Source: Archegozetes longisetosus | Taxonomy: Eukaryota > Arthropoda > Arachnida > Sarcoptiformes > Trhypochthoniidae | Direction: 5' to 3' | NCBI GenBank assembly: GCA_018873245.2 | Contig: JAEMBT020000003.1 | Location: 8,885,843-8,949,842 of the forward strand | DNA length: 64,000 nt | Part shown: one piece after another, positions 28,601-40,383 of the stretch | Layout of the letters: each line of letters starts with the position of its first letter | How positions within the stretch are numbered: position 1 is the stretch's first letter | Made by a program: the position numbers and the translations under genes | The notes under the pieces: model-generated | Database searches by the model: none | What the model was told of the DNA's origin: nothing | What the model saw: only the letters and a program-made list of their open reading frames with translations

Positions 28601-31600
28601 GTACTTATGCTTTGAATTGAGGCATAAATACAATAAAAGTTGAAGACAAATCCAATTGTAGCTAACATTCGAATACGTTTACCAAAATGTTTTACTTATT
28701 CGATTGTTCAGACAGTGATAAGTAAACGATTTATTCAAGTTTCCCTATAATTGATAAATAAAAACGAGAAATAACTGAAATAAAACGTATTCAGTCTACA
28801 ATTTATTATTTTAAAAGCTATAAATTCATGTAATCGATGGCAAGAGTCGGACTTTTGCTGCAAAAATCAAATAGAAAATCCTTTAAAGAAAAGAGTAATA
28901 AATTACTTTTTCAAGAATTGTTTTAACTTTTGTTTGAAAGTTTGACTCGCAAAATAGAAATGGTGTAAAGTTAGAGAATTCACAAAATGTTCTATAAATG
29001 GCAATGGTATTTGCTCATCACTTCAATATGCATTTGACATTTAGATGTGTCTTCAAACGCTAACATTTATGCACTCGTAATAACTTGAAAGTACTTCTCA
29101 TGATTGGAAAGAATGAGTTCATATTTTTGTTTTTCATACAGTCTCTTGTCTCTTCTCAATCCTATGAATTATGCCGAAAGTGGCTTTCATCTAGAAAAAT
29201 TAAGTTTTGTAGGCAAAAAGAGTAAGGTCTAAGTCATCATGAAGAGAGTGTTGACATAAAGTTTTCAAAATAAACTACTTTTATATAAATAGGTAGAGCT
29301 CTGATAATAAATGAGGCAATACTAGTATAGAAGTCATGCATAATTTGAAAGCAAAATGAGTGAGAGCGTGAGAGGCTTTAATTTTACTTTTATTTACTAT
29401 CATCAAGTTATCATAACTTCTTATGTTTTTATTTTGCATTTTTTATTTTATTTTTCTTTAAAAATTTGACATAAGTATTACATTGAAAAAATGTTCATCG
29501 TTTTATTATGGGTTTGAGAGTAAAAGATTTTTTTAAAATGTGTAAAAGCGGAATCAGGTTAACACTTCAATTTCAAGACTAAACAAATCAATACTTCGCA
29601 AAATCCTTTGAGCAATAAAGCACTGAACAATTGATTGATATACTATCGATAGTACGAAAAGGAAAAAAGAGTATACTTTCGTACTTGATTGTAACACAGA
29701 ATGTTTTATATCAGTATCGACTCATTCGTTATTATAGCCTTTTTACGTAAAGAATTCTAACTGCTCAACAACTAGTGATTAATTAGACACAGAAATGCAA
29801 TGTAGTAATAAAGCCTAAAACTGTATTGTTGTCAGCTATATTAAAAATGGCTTTAAGTATGTTTATCAGGCAATAGTCGAGTAGATTCGGAATTCTAAGG
29901 ATTCAGTAATCATTATGAGCTTAGATTGTAGCTTTGATGATCCAGTGTTTTCAGATACTGTTAATGCTTTAGAGTAAATCAGAAAATGCTATGAATGTCA
30001 GCACTAATGGACTCAGCACAAAAATATATATATTATTCCACTTTTTCTTCTGTGCCCAAAGTATTCTTATCCTATACTGTGTATTGATATACTTCGGTTA
30101 ATAACTACGTTGACTATCGGCTTCAAATTATCAGAACCTGATCATAAACTAACGATTCGAACTGGGTCTAATCTGAATCTCTCTTCACTCACTAATTGTT
30201 AATGTTTAGGAGAAGTGAATAAACGTGAGTTCGTTAATATTCATGCTTAAGTGCTAATCGCGGAAATTAAAGGCAGTCATGCAGCGAATACAATTGAAAT
30301 GAATGAAAAAACTCAGAGAAGATGATTGAACTGTAGGCTCAAAGTTATTACATATTGATATTACTATCCATTATAAATGGTAATCAGGCTTTGAATTTGA
30401 AAAATCGGAAATAAAGTAGTCATATTTCAACGAAAAACAATAGCATCTAGTATATGATTGTTTATTTTTAGAATCACATGCTATATGAATATTCTTAGTA
30501 TTCACTGCTATCCCAGTATTTCGTAACTCAATTGCGTAAAACTAAATCACATTGAAAACTCACTCACCCTTTAGTATAAAAGCATTACTTTCCGTTCGTC
30601 GAACATTATTTGAGATATTTTCGATTCCGGCTCATAAAAATATAATAGGAATCGAATCTTTATTTCTTGAAAATTTAGTTGATGGTTACCTCATGAGAAG
30701 ACCTATTGAATGAGCTTATGCTTATATATAAAAATTTCAATGCATTATCGAATGAATTTCATTGCTTTATCAGAGTAGTCTTTAAATAAGTCAACTGTAC
30801 GTAGGATGCCAACTTTAGACAGTCTTTAAACAAATATTTGAATGCTTTCAACACTTCATGAAGTCTTTCACTATAAACTATTATCGAGTGATTAACTTTT
30901 ATTGTCGTGTAATTGATAGCTATGTAAAATATAGTACTTTGAATACTAAAAAGTTTGATTAATTAAATTTTCTCATTACAGATTCTCAAAGAACATATTT
31001 TTAAAGCTCACATTGATCGCTATATAGATCATGCTAATTATTAAATTACACTCTTGCATTCAAACTACTAAATTCTCAAATTGATTTGTTTGAACTTAAA
31101 ATCTGAACTTACTTTAATATGAAAATAATCTGATGTATTAATAAATCAAAAAATATTTAAACCTTGAAAATATCGATTATATGTAACGTCGCATTGAAGT
31201 ATTTTAGCCAGTTTTTGGGACAATTGATTGCCAACAACCCTTGAAAATTTCAAGCACCATAGCTTTTTATCGACTTTGACAGATGTTTCACAATTCTTTT
31301 ATCGTGATTAAATTTCAGAATTGTTTCGAAATTTAACAGATTTCATGTATACTTTCTGCCCTTGAAACTCTAATTAATTTTAGAGATAGTGCTTCAAGAC
31401 AAGAAAATAATTAAAGAAAAGCTTCAATCCATATTCTACTCATAGAGTTTTCTGAGTATTAGTCTGCGTATACTCTTATTGATTGTGGTTTACAATCAAT
31501 GCTGAAATCATTGTTGAAATAAGTGTTGCGTATAATGAGCAAAGATTTAATTTCTATTAAATATGCCAATATCGAGAAAGAGATTATAGAGGGTATCAAA

Positions 31601-34600
31601 ACTAGATGAAAGTAAGAGTATACAAATCATTATATTTATAGCTTTTGTTGGTCTCATTCATACTCGATTTGCATTGGTTCCCATTGTTGTTTAATAAGAA
31701 TCAGAAGGAAGTGTTAGCTAATTCTACACAGTACACTAAAGTTAGGTCAAAAATCAATAAGAAGTATAGCTGAGTTGAGGTTTGCTGACGAAAAAAAAAT
31801 TACAATAAATTTGGCAATAATTGGATCGTTCACTTTATTAGAAGAGATAGTATTTCATACTTATATGCTTAACAGTTGGGCTCTTAATTGAATTTATTGC
31901 AAGTTTTGATCATTAAATATGTTCTCAACTGAATTAGTTGCTATTATTTTAATAACAGAAGTGGTTCAACTTTGTAACAGACAGAGTAGAAAGTATTGCT
32001 CTAACTCAACATAAGCTCCATGTGTGCAGTGTCTTATCTTTTGTTTTTACTTCTCTGGTGCTATCCATTCCACTCTATTATTCATTTTTTACTTCAATTG
32101 TTTAGTACAAACATTAAATGAGAGATCATATCAATGATGATAATTACAGAACAGTTATTGTGTCAATTATAACATGACATTAGAACATATTTAAAAAGAA
32201 GGCAATTCAATGTTTTTTCAGCCACTTTTTTATTTTTAATTTGATATTTGAAATAAATTTTTAGTTGAACAAAATTATTTTTGAGCATACTTAGTGAGAC
32301 TTGAATGGATATTTGTAGTATTGTCGATTAACTTAATTAGTATTACGAATATTGGTCTAACTCATTAATGATGAAACCAGACATCAAATTAAGGGTGTAT
32401 TTCAGTAATAGTTATAAATTGAGAAATAATTGCTTTCGAGTTCATTTAATCATATAATGCTTTCTGTTTGATATATGAATATTTTCGAATGTATGGTGCA
32501 GTCCGTAGTATAAATTATGACTAAATACATATTTTATTTATGTAATAGTAGATTTATAGCTATAGATTTTGTCAATCATTACCGAATATGTTTCTCTATA
32601 TCCAACAACTCCCACTACCATCTCAACCATTCATGATTTTACATCCACCCTGTTCTTTATTCTGTTTTATGAAGCCAAATCGTAACTACAATTAACTATT
32701 AGATATTTTGGTTATAGTTCCACTCATAGTCCATGTAGTGTTTGGGTATGAATGAGTGATGTGGTTACCATATTGTTCTATGTTGAGTAATATTCATGTT
32801 ACCTAACTGAACTAAGCCTAGATTATTGGTATTGGTGTTATATTTAATTAAGTGAGGTCAGATAAGGAGTACAGTGCGTAGTACGTTTCACTCACTTATG
32901 TTCTAATACTATGCGCACCAAAAATCGAACAGTAACCGATATTTTGCCCTAAAATTAAATAGAAATCGGATACCTAGCACTTGAGTTATGCTCAATTATT
33001 CAAATAGTTATAATGATTGATCTGTATCCTTACTTCTCTCTCTTCATGATTGGTTAACTGAGTGAAAATTACTCTGGTTCTAAGCAATTCTATTATAAGA
33101 TTACTTAACTTAATAAAGTCACGAATAGAAAATACGGTTCGATCAAAAGGCAAATATTTATTTCACCTGAAGTAATATTATTGAAAGAGTAAAAATAGAG
33201 TAATTGCTGTTATTCTTGTTACTCTAGCTCTAAAAGAAAAGTTCTGATTTATTAATAACTAATAAATCACTGGTTTATAGACGAAATGCGATAAAAAGTT
33301 TCATTATATATAGCAATAAATAATGAAGAGTCTGAGCTAAGAGCACAAGAATTGCACATTTGCTTGAGATGGGAATATCAGTCTATGAAACAAGCGATCC
33401 ATGGAATGGCTTAAAGGTAAACTTAGAGCTAACTCAATAAGTCCTATCTTAGCCAAATGACTAGAATTGAAGTTTACGCCAAAATAGATGTAACTATCAT
33501 GCGTCAGATCATCAAATTCTATTGTAATTTGTCTGTCAAATTGATGACAATCTAATGTAAGTTTGATATCCATTTGAACGAATCATAAATTATGAATAGA
33601 ACTTCAGAGTATCTTTTCCTATGGATGAATACCTGAAGTAACTTTTGGAGTACTAGTACGTGCTTCGCTCGAACATTTGATAAGATAAATTCAATGGATA
33701 TGATAGGTTTTCCCATGGGATTATGATTGTACAAATTACTAGAAATAATTGCTTATATCTTTTGAACAAGAATAAATTTGCAGTACTTTATTTTATTACT
33801 CGATTAATTTTGATTGTTTTAGCACAAACTTTTTCTAATTTCAAACAAGCGCCTAATTATGCGTACACCGTTCAATTTTTTTAATCAATCATGAGTTTGC
33901 TGAGGGATTAATTATTATCCTTTTAATATGAAACATTAATCCGACTAATGATGAAATATTTTGTGATATTTAAGTCAAATATTACCAGTACTGGTGATAA
34001 AGGTATGTTAAAAAATTTTAGTATCTCGTGTCTATTACTACATGAAAGAATTATCACAAAAATGATACAGTACAGAGTTTCAAGCTCTATAAATGTAAAA
34101 TTTTAGGACAAATAGAACTCAATTTTCATTCTCTAGTTATGTATTATCGATAATTCAAGTAAAAACTGATGTTCTGAATCATATTATGTAGTGAATGAAC
34201 AGAATTTATGGTCCGCTAATTTATGAGATAAAAAAATCAATAATAATTAACTATCAATTTTTATATGAATATTACTATTGACGAATATTCTGCTATTGAA
34301 AGAAACTGAATTCGATATTCTAATTTGGTAATTAAATTGATTCCATTAGTTGATTTGATAATTTATATTCAGGCATGATGAATATTCAACTGAACAAAAT
34401 GTCACAATCAAGTTATCAGATAGGAATAGAAGTCTTGAAAGAAAATCACTTTTGATCACACATTGGTTCGACTATACAAAGCCTGTTCTGTTTTGTGCTT
34501 TAAACAAAAAGTTTACGCACTGAGAGATCAATACACAAATAGGCTATCACAACATATGATCATTTAATCTTACGTTTCGTCAGCTCAGAGCTATTAAGTC

Positions 34601-37600
34601 TTATCTCCAATTTAAACAACATTGGAGATAGTACTTTATAGAACTAACCCTATCATTTAACTATTATCATAATTGGGATTTGAATGTGATAAGAAATTTT
34701 GCTAAGTAATTCATTTTTCTATTATTTTAATAATAAACTTCATACAGCTCTCAAAAAGTATGTATTATTCCATTTTATACCAAATACATATTTCCGAAAG
34801 AAGATCCGTACTCTATTTTATTTTCAGAGACGGTTTATTTATTTTACACTGATTTCATATTCAGCTAGATATATCTCACTTTTCTGACTGTCCGTTATTT
34901 GACGATCAATAAAAATAGTTTACTTTATGTCAACAATAAGTTCTCTGAAATCCTAATATCTTATCACCTGGTAGTAAAAATACCCATTAAAATAGTCCGG
35001 CGTTTTTATTCTTTACGGCTCTGATTTTTATATACTATTGAGAATTGTGGCAAAACGCCATTAAATTTCTCTCTTAGTGCAACCAACATTTTATAACACA
35101 CTTTTACATAATGACAGTAAAAGACACCTGTTCTTTCTGAAAATGAACTGTATTTTGTGGATCTTTATCACAAAATTATACAACCATTTGTATTTTGCAC
35201 ATTAGACACAACTATGTGCTGTGTAAAATAAATCTGTTTGATTAAAAAGCTTAGTCTAAGTGACACTTAGAAATGATTGCAGACCAGCTCATTGTAGACA
35301 ATATTGCAGTTGATCCAATAGAGTTGCTTTTAATCTAACGAATCAGCTTTGTTAGTTGAAAATAGAGAATTGTGATACATATTTATATGAGCCTAGCCTT
35401 GTCGCTCATCCAACTGTCCACAAATTTATCATTATTTAGACAGACTTCAAAATAATATTACGCATCAACGTGTAAAAATTTTTAATTATATTTTTAATCT
35501 CATTTAGCCGAAGACTTAAATGCACTAGTTATCCGCAAACTTATCATTTGTTAAAGTTTGTATATACTTTCAGTAAGCTAGGCTTAAAAATAGTTGCGAT
35601 TCAATTAACTTCTAATTTAAAAACCAAATTCAATGCAGATTCTAAACTCTTTAGAATTTTTTTTAACTAATCTGAATTTTCGAAATAGTTGAACAAGTTC
35701 AAAGAAAGTTTAGACTTCTCAGTAGAAATGAATTTAAAGCACTGGAATTTTTTGATTTAAGTTAAATACTCTGTAGCTTAGATGTTTGCGAATTTCTCAT
35801 ACATGCAGTTTTCTCTTTATTTTATGGATGAGCTTTTAGTGTGAGCTATATTTAACTTATTCCAATATCTAGGCTTCATTTTTACTATTTTAAAGTATAT
35901 ATCACGATCTCTGTTCTTCTATTCAGTACATTCAGATCAATATAAGTTATTTGCATTGGCAAAATAACTTTCTTTTCGATAGTATGAAATGGCTATTTTT
36001 GTACAAATCCATGGAGTTTTGGCTTCTATTTAGCTGCTGGCATTTAAATATTAACTCATTCAACATTTAATCATTCACCGGGTCATTGGTTTTCATGTAA
36101 AGTAATTAGTTTTAAATAATTAGTTAGTAGATTTATGCTGGTCTTTCAGGTAAAGATATTTCTATTTAACTTTTATTCAATTATTGATATCAATTGAAAG
36201 AATTTATCATCTCTTTTTTACAACTTATTCATCTTAAAGTATGGAAGGTGAATCGATTTTTCCTAACTGACAAATATAGTGAGTCTCTTCCAAGGAGTTC
36301 AAAAGAACTTTAACGAAAAAATAAGCTAAAATTCATGAAGTTTGATCTTTAAATTTAGTTTCAAGCTTTCGAGGCATCAAAATCATGACAATCTGTTTGA
36401 ATTGAACTTGAGAATTTACAAAGATTCCGAAAAATATAAAATACATAAAGATAAAAATCAATCTCAAGATAAAGTTTGAAAATGTTTGCAATGCCTGTAA
36501 GGTACAATTGCATAACTTTTTCTATCCAAAATTTTTAAGTCTTCTATCTCTAAATTAGAACCAACTTTTATTACTCGAAATAAAATATCATTAATTAGAA
36601 CTCATGGAAGTGGAAGAATATCACTGAATCATATCAAGTATGCATTAGCTTTGCCCGTAATAATATGTTGAATGTAACTACTGTCAGCAATAATTTCTTT
36701 GATTCTTGCACAAACAGTACATAATAATTAATAGGATTTCTAACACAAATGATCAATATATTTTCCTATTATTACATACAATCTTAATGTTTGCTTATTT
36801 CCAGTTAATAATATGATAATCATTATCTATATGTTTCAAATTTCAAAGCTTTTATATTTGGTTGACATAAATGCACTGATTTTTGAACTAACTATCCCCA
36901 CTGCGATTTTCCAAAAATCATATCTGCACCAAAATCTTTCATATCGATTAGAAACTCAAAATACACAGAAGAAATTTCAACACTTTCATGTTTTTGAATT
37001 GGTTCAAGACATTCTCTAGCATGTCTTCGGACATATTAAACAATGAATTGATTTTGAGCAAATATTTCATTTTGAAGCTCAAAAAATGACTTCACACTGC
37101 CGAGGCAAAAGTTATCAGAAAATAATGAAACTTCTCTAAATATTAAGTCTATGACTAAATTATGTTACTCCGAATTTCAAATTGGTTATAAAATGTTGGC
37201 TAGAGAAAGAGATTTTTAAAAAATGGAACTTACTGTATGCGTGAAGCAATCTTTCAAACGAAAATTCTCCTTCTAATATTCTTTTGAATGAATAAAGTAT
37301 GAAAAGTTGATGAGCTTTTATATTGAATGATCCGGATCGGAAATACATTATTTAGATTTGATTGATTTTGAGTTTCTAAATATGGTCATACAAAGTTTTT
37401 GATCTATTAGTGCTTGAAAATAAATCTTAAATTTTGATGGTTTCCATGATAAATGTCAATCAATAGGAAAAGAATATAATAATAGTAGTAATTTCTTTAA
37501 TATTTTTATTCGCATATCGATTGCTATGTTACGAAACACAACAAAATATTGAATGCCAACGTTTTGTAACTTACAATCACATAAGTCTAAAATGTGATTT

Positions 37601-39524
37601 AATAATGCCTGAGGTCAGTAAGAAAGATAACTTTAAGCAAGAGTTGAATTATTATATGAAATGGTCGGATGCTGTAGTACAAGTATTGTCATAAAACATT
37701 TATTCAATGGTCAGAATAGCTTTATTGAAGATTCTTGGAAATGAACAAAATATTTTACTTGATTCTTTCTTTCAGAGAACTTTAATTCGATAAATGCGTT
37801 GCTATTGTATGTGAACTATAAAAAACAAAATCTATTTTATATGTCATTGTGATCTAATCAACTTACTTTAACGATCTATTTTTGTAAACTTAAGTAACTA
37901 AAGTACAGAGTAAAGTGAGAACCGGAATCAGTATTACTTAATAAATTAACTGAAAGATCAAAATTTCAAACTTGCAATTTTAAATTGCCATCGCATTCAG
38001 AGTTTCAGATCAAAGAATCTCTACTAGCAAGAATTCAAAGTTTGTTGAATATTTTTAATTTATAAACTAAGCATTAGTTAAACTGCATATTTTATGAATA
38101 GAACCTGAATATGATATTTTCATGCTTTCAAAAGAAGCTCTGATGGAAAAATATTTTATTTAATGCTCATTCAACTTTTTGTGGCTAATAATTTGTTTCT
38201 AGATTGATATCTGCATTACAACAGCCATTCATCGAGTTTAAAAGTGCACAATGAAAGAGCGTATCATGTTTATGAATGCACAAATTCTATGCATAACAAT
38301 AGTTAGATGTTTCTATCATTAATTTCTCTATTCAGTTTAAGACTTATCAAATTAGGTGAAGCCACGAGTCTATTGTTTATCGATATAACATATTATTCGT
38401 AAAAGCTACATGAACTGAATCAAAGATGTCAATAAAATGTACTTTCGTTTATGTTGTATGTTTAGAACTTGACTGAGTTGGACACATACACAAATATTTT
38501 CGATCGATTACCTGATCTCAGTTCGAGTCCTGAATTTTCTTAGAGGTCATGTCTCTACATGTATATTAATCTGAAAAATAGTAGGCTATTCGACCTAATT
38601 TGTCAGGCAATCCAGTTAAGAAATTGCATATTTTCTCTACATCGTACTTTACTTTACATAATCAACTAAAAGCTTTTCTATTTACTTAAGGTATGAAATG
38701 AAATAATATTCTATTATTCAAATATAAATGCATAAGAAACACATTACAGCGCACTTTGATTCCTTTCATTAAATTGATCTCATTTTTAATGAGGTTCAAT
38801 ATGTATTCAAAAAGATAAAAGCCATTAGAGTTTGAAATCCCCAATATTGAGTTATAGTTATTATAGATTAAAGTGAATTTTGTTTGTAAAATTTGAATAA
38901 ACGTTTGATTTCAATATCGGATTAGGTAATTATTGACAGTTTAAAGTTTGAAAATTGTCTCAAACATATCTTAGTAGTTGTTGATAAGCATGTATTTTAT
39001 GCATTTGAAAGTCAAAGTAAAGTGGTTTCAACAACGATATTTGAGTCCAATTTTAAAGATTTTCAGCAGTTATCTTATGGGGATTTTTGAATTGCAAATT
39101 CGACATTTCTTATAGAATTTAAATTGAGAGGAATAGAGGATTTAAAACTTGTTTTCACAACAGAATAAGTAAACACTCATCAGCAGCGACTTTACACAAG
39201 CTCAGCAATATATCAAACTAATGGAATAATTAAAACTGTTAAGAACTTACATAATCAGAGTTTTCTCGATTTATTTTGTTGATTCCGTTACTGTTGCGCT
39301 TCTGTTTGTTGTTATAATGACTGTCATTACCGACAAATTTGCCGAACTCGACTGTCAAATGAGTAAACATAAATTGAGAGTTAACTTAATTGAGTTGACT
39401 TGCAAAATTCGATCAGTTAAATAAGGAAGAAATTTAATTTCCTACCTGTAACCGGCAGTACAGTAATAGTACCACATTTCCTGCTCTTGAATTTCACTTG
39501 TTCTGACACTGAAACTGATAGCAT
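13050..39524 (-). CDS. GNAT-type N-acetyltransferase with C-terminal coiled coil (9 exons)
   Basis: Assembled by hand from nine minus-strand exons: 39446-39524, 39251-39351, 23122-23253, 18635-18924, 16082-16318, 15801-15974, 13759-13846, 13210-13669 and 13050-13114. All introns are GT-AG and all phases match, giving 541 codons. An acetyl-CoA-binding GNAT motif A (RRLGIG, about residues 357-362) follows a hydrophobic strand (VVYIPFVAVR); VGPYDALVT follows about 15 residues later, as expected for the next GNAT strand. Residues 105-280 are low-complexity (Thr, Asn, Ser, Asp), and residues about 460-530 form a Leu/Lys/Glu/Gln coiled coil. The N-terminal block holds a Trp/Tyr-rich stretch (YYMQWWLYITRICPDF). 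The start has an in-frame TAA just upstream. I do not recognise the exact family; the substrate is unknown. The GNAT fold is well supported and the link between exons 2 and 3, across 16 kb, is the weakest join. Confidence 0.8.
13210..13669 (-). CDS. GNAT-coiled-coil gene, exon 8
   Basis: The exon starts after GGTTCATAG and completes the GNAT fold (SQVGPYDALVTQTDFRSAEF, FFRKNDFNDDIILNS), then goes through an aromatic/Pro-rich stretch into a coiled coil (RRLQQEIVKLRSLLKRQEYG). It ends at a strong donor, CAGA|GTATGT. If that donor is skipped, translation stops two codons later at TAA 13204-13202, so a slightly shorter retained-intron product is possible. Confidence 0.85.
13759..13846 (-). CDS. 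GNAT-coiled-coil gene, exon 7 (acetyl-CoA motif)
   Basis: This 88-bp exon is too short to be found by length alone. It carries the diagnostic GNAT motif A: VVYIPFVAVRMRYRRLGIGK, followed by FLLK. The acceptor is AATTTTCAG and the donor AAA|GTATGA; the phases match both neighbours, and the 89-bp intron to exon 8 is typical for this gene. Confidence 0.85.
15801..15974 (-). CDS. GNAT-coiled-coil gene, exon 6
   Basis: The exon continues the acidic stretch (MDEGEDDREDFVRGMETFLR) into the start of the GNAT fold (LIGCTTFHKSYR). It has a TTTTTCATAG acceptor and a CCG|GTATGA donor in phase 2; the split Arg codon is completed by exon 7 about 2 kb away. Confidence 0.8.
16082..16318 (-). CDS. GNAT-coiled-coil gene, exon 5
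   Basis: The exon runs from an acceptor GTTGATTGCAG to a donor AAG|GTATGA and encodes 78 full codons plus split codons at both ends. It contains an Asn repeat (NDNNNNN), a basic TRSRPTSRSS stretch and an acidic DSDDDVDHE end. It is too fragmented by stop codons outside the exon to show as one long open frame. Confidence 0.75.
18635..18924 (-). CDS. GNAT-coiled-coil gene, exon 4
   Basis: This is a low-complexity linker exon with an eight-Thr run encoded by a GTA/GTT-type trinucleotide tract on the plus strand near 18725-18750. The frame is open upstream of the internal Met at 18867 back to an acceptor (CTTCCTCAAAAGAG) that matches the phase-0 end of exon 3. The donor AG|GTACTG leaves phase 2 and rejoins exon 5 without changing the encoded Arg. 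Confidence 0.7.
18925..23121 (-). other. intron 3 of the GNAT-coiled-coil gene
   Basis: About 4.2 kb of AT-rich sequence between exons 3 and 4. Apart from a TC dinucleotide repeat near its upstream end I see nothing recognisable in it. Confidence 0.55.
22600..22630. repeat. (TC)n microsatellite
   Basis: A pure CT dinucleotide tract of 31 bases inside intron 3 of the acetyltransferase gene. It is probably polymorphic in length. Confidence 0.9.
23122..23253 (-). CDS. GNAT-coiled-coil gene, exon 3
   Basis: The exon encodes 44 codons (RRPSYYMQWWLYITRICPDF, then SIKLSAKKDPVLYYFYETVK) in a frame with marked G/C at third positions against the AT-rich surroundings. The acceptor used (CTGTCAG) keeps phase 0 with exon 2; another AG seven bases upstream is possible but would need a different partner exon. 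The donor is AAG|GTATCA. Confidence 0.65.
26066..26555 (+). mobile_element. mariner-derived miniature element, copy 1
   Basis: The 490-bp element starts AGGATTTTCGGATAGTTCC and ends with the inverse, CCGAAAATCCT; TA is duplicated on both sides (26064-26065 and 26556-26557). Between the ends is the 5' part of a mariner transposase (ATG 26228, MSDRTPDKTHIRHCML). It is nearly identical to the copy at 44608-45134 but lacks 34 bp after AATGCCA; the missing segment is bounded by the repeat GCCA, so the deletion probably arose at microhomology. The frame is therefore broken after about 35 codons. The DDD catalytic part is absent, so the element cannot move by itself. Confidence 0.85.
33337..33573 (-). 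CDS. hypothetical 78-codon open frame within intron 2
   Basis: The ATG-initiated frame encodes MDIKLTLDCHQFDRQITIEF, then IEFDDLTHDSYIYFGVNFNS and a Leu/Ser/His-rich tail. The residue mix is more protein-like than other frames in this intron, but there is no family I recognise, no signal peptide and no clear splice partner. An adjacent overlapping frame (33552-33734) also looks mildly protein-like. It could be a chance frame, a small nested gene or a relic. Confidence 0.2.
   Translation of the reverse strand: MDIKLTLDCHQFDRQITIEFDDLTHDSYIYFGVNFNSSHLAKIGLIELALSLPLSHSMDRLFHRLIFPSQANVQFLCS
39251..39351 (-). CDS. GNAT-coiled-coil gene, exon 2
   Basis: A pyrimidine-rich acceptor (TTTACTCATTTGACAG) opens the exon in phase 1 and a consensus GTAAGTT donor closes it in phase 0. 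It encodes VEFGKFVGNDS followed by an Asn/Lys-rich stretch. It is separated from exon 1 by a 94-bp intron and from exon 3 by about 16 kb. Confidence 0.7.
39446..39524 (-). CDS. GNAT-coiled-coil gene, exon 1 (start)
   Basis: The exon begins at ATG 39524-39522 with an in-frame TAA two codons upstream, encodes 26 codons ending near ITVLPVT, and ends at a GTAGG donor in phase 1. An upstream exon spliced to one of the nearby AG sites (TATCAG, TTTCAG, GTGTCAG) cannot be excluded, which would move the true start. Confidence 0.65.
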
Positions 39525-40383
39525 GTCTTATGAAACTTTCGATTAAATTCTTACGGACCTATGGATATGCAATCTATAACTTGTTATAAACGATCTATGG
39601 CTTTATTATGCGTGAGATGTTGAGACTACTCAACTTCTCTACTGTCAGCCTTTGCTATTTTCTCATTTCGATTCACTTCACTTTCACTCGACGCCGACTC
39701 TGTGGTCAACTAATGCTAGCTTTTGGAATTCGAGCACTTTCAACGAGAAATTGAGCAGCTCTTCAAACTATTCTGCTATTCGGTCAAGATGAACAGAAAA
39801 ATTTGAATTCTTGCTCACAAGGCAGTAGTTAAGTAAGCCATACAATAATAGAAACAAATAACCTCCTAATTTGAAATTATTGAGCACTTCAACTGATTTG
39901 CTCAAATGAAATGGTAAATAATAAAGTAACACTTTCCGAATTTGTAAGTTCTAGAAATTGGTCACTTGAGAGTTAGATATCAATCCGCAGAACCTGTGAG
40001 TCTCGCAGTAAAATAAGGTTAGATTGTTAGATGCGCAAACATATAGGCATCGCGAACGTGACCAATTATTTAATACAAGTCAATTTACATCATCTGGAAA
40101 ACAATTATTCACTTGCTTAGTGTTGAGCTAAATCAATAATGTTGAGAATTACATCCACATTCTAGTCTAGTTAAGGTTAAATAATAACCGATAAAGGCCC
40201 ACATAAACTTACAAAATATAAGTTGTGCGTATAACTCGCAACAATAAAAATGATTTATTCGCCACCAAGGCCCATTCGATTAAATATTAGACATTCTTTT
40301 GACAAAATAAAGTACAATTTTAAATTTATTTGACTTAATTCAGTAAATTTTTAATTTATTCTCGAGTCTTATTTATGTTACTT
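39525..40383 (-). promoter_or_regulatory. upstream region of the GNAT-coiled-coil gene
   Basis: This stretch lies between the acetyltransferase start and the 3' end of the glycosidase gene, so it must hold the promoter and 5' UTR of the former and the 3' UTR of the latter. Around 39655-39720 the minus strand has a GC-richer purine segment with GAGTGAAAGTGAAGTGAATC, which may be transcribed leader. The glycosidase side has an AATAAA on the minus strand near 40354-40360. No defined TATA element was assigned. Confidence 0.35.

Larger units (their letters stand above)
23254..39250 (-). other. intron 2 of the GNAT-coiled-coil gene
   Basis: This 16-kb AT-rich interval separates exons 2 and 3. It contains the mariner-derived miniature element at 26066-26555 and one 78-codon minus-strand frame at 33337-33573. 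I found no other gene, RNA gene or array; the remaining open frames are short and have no protein-like signature. Confidence 0.5.
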
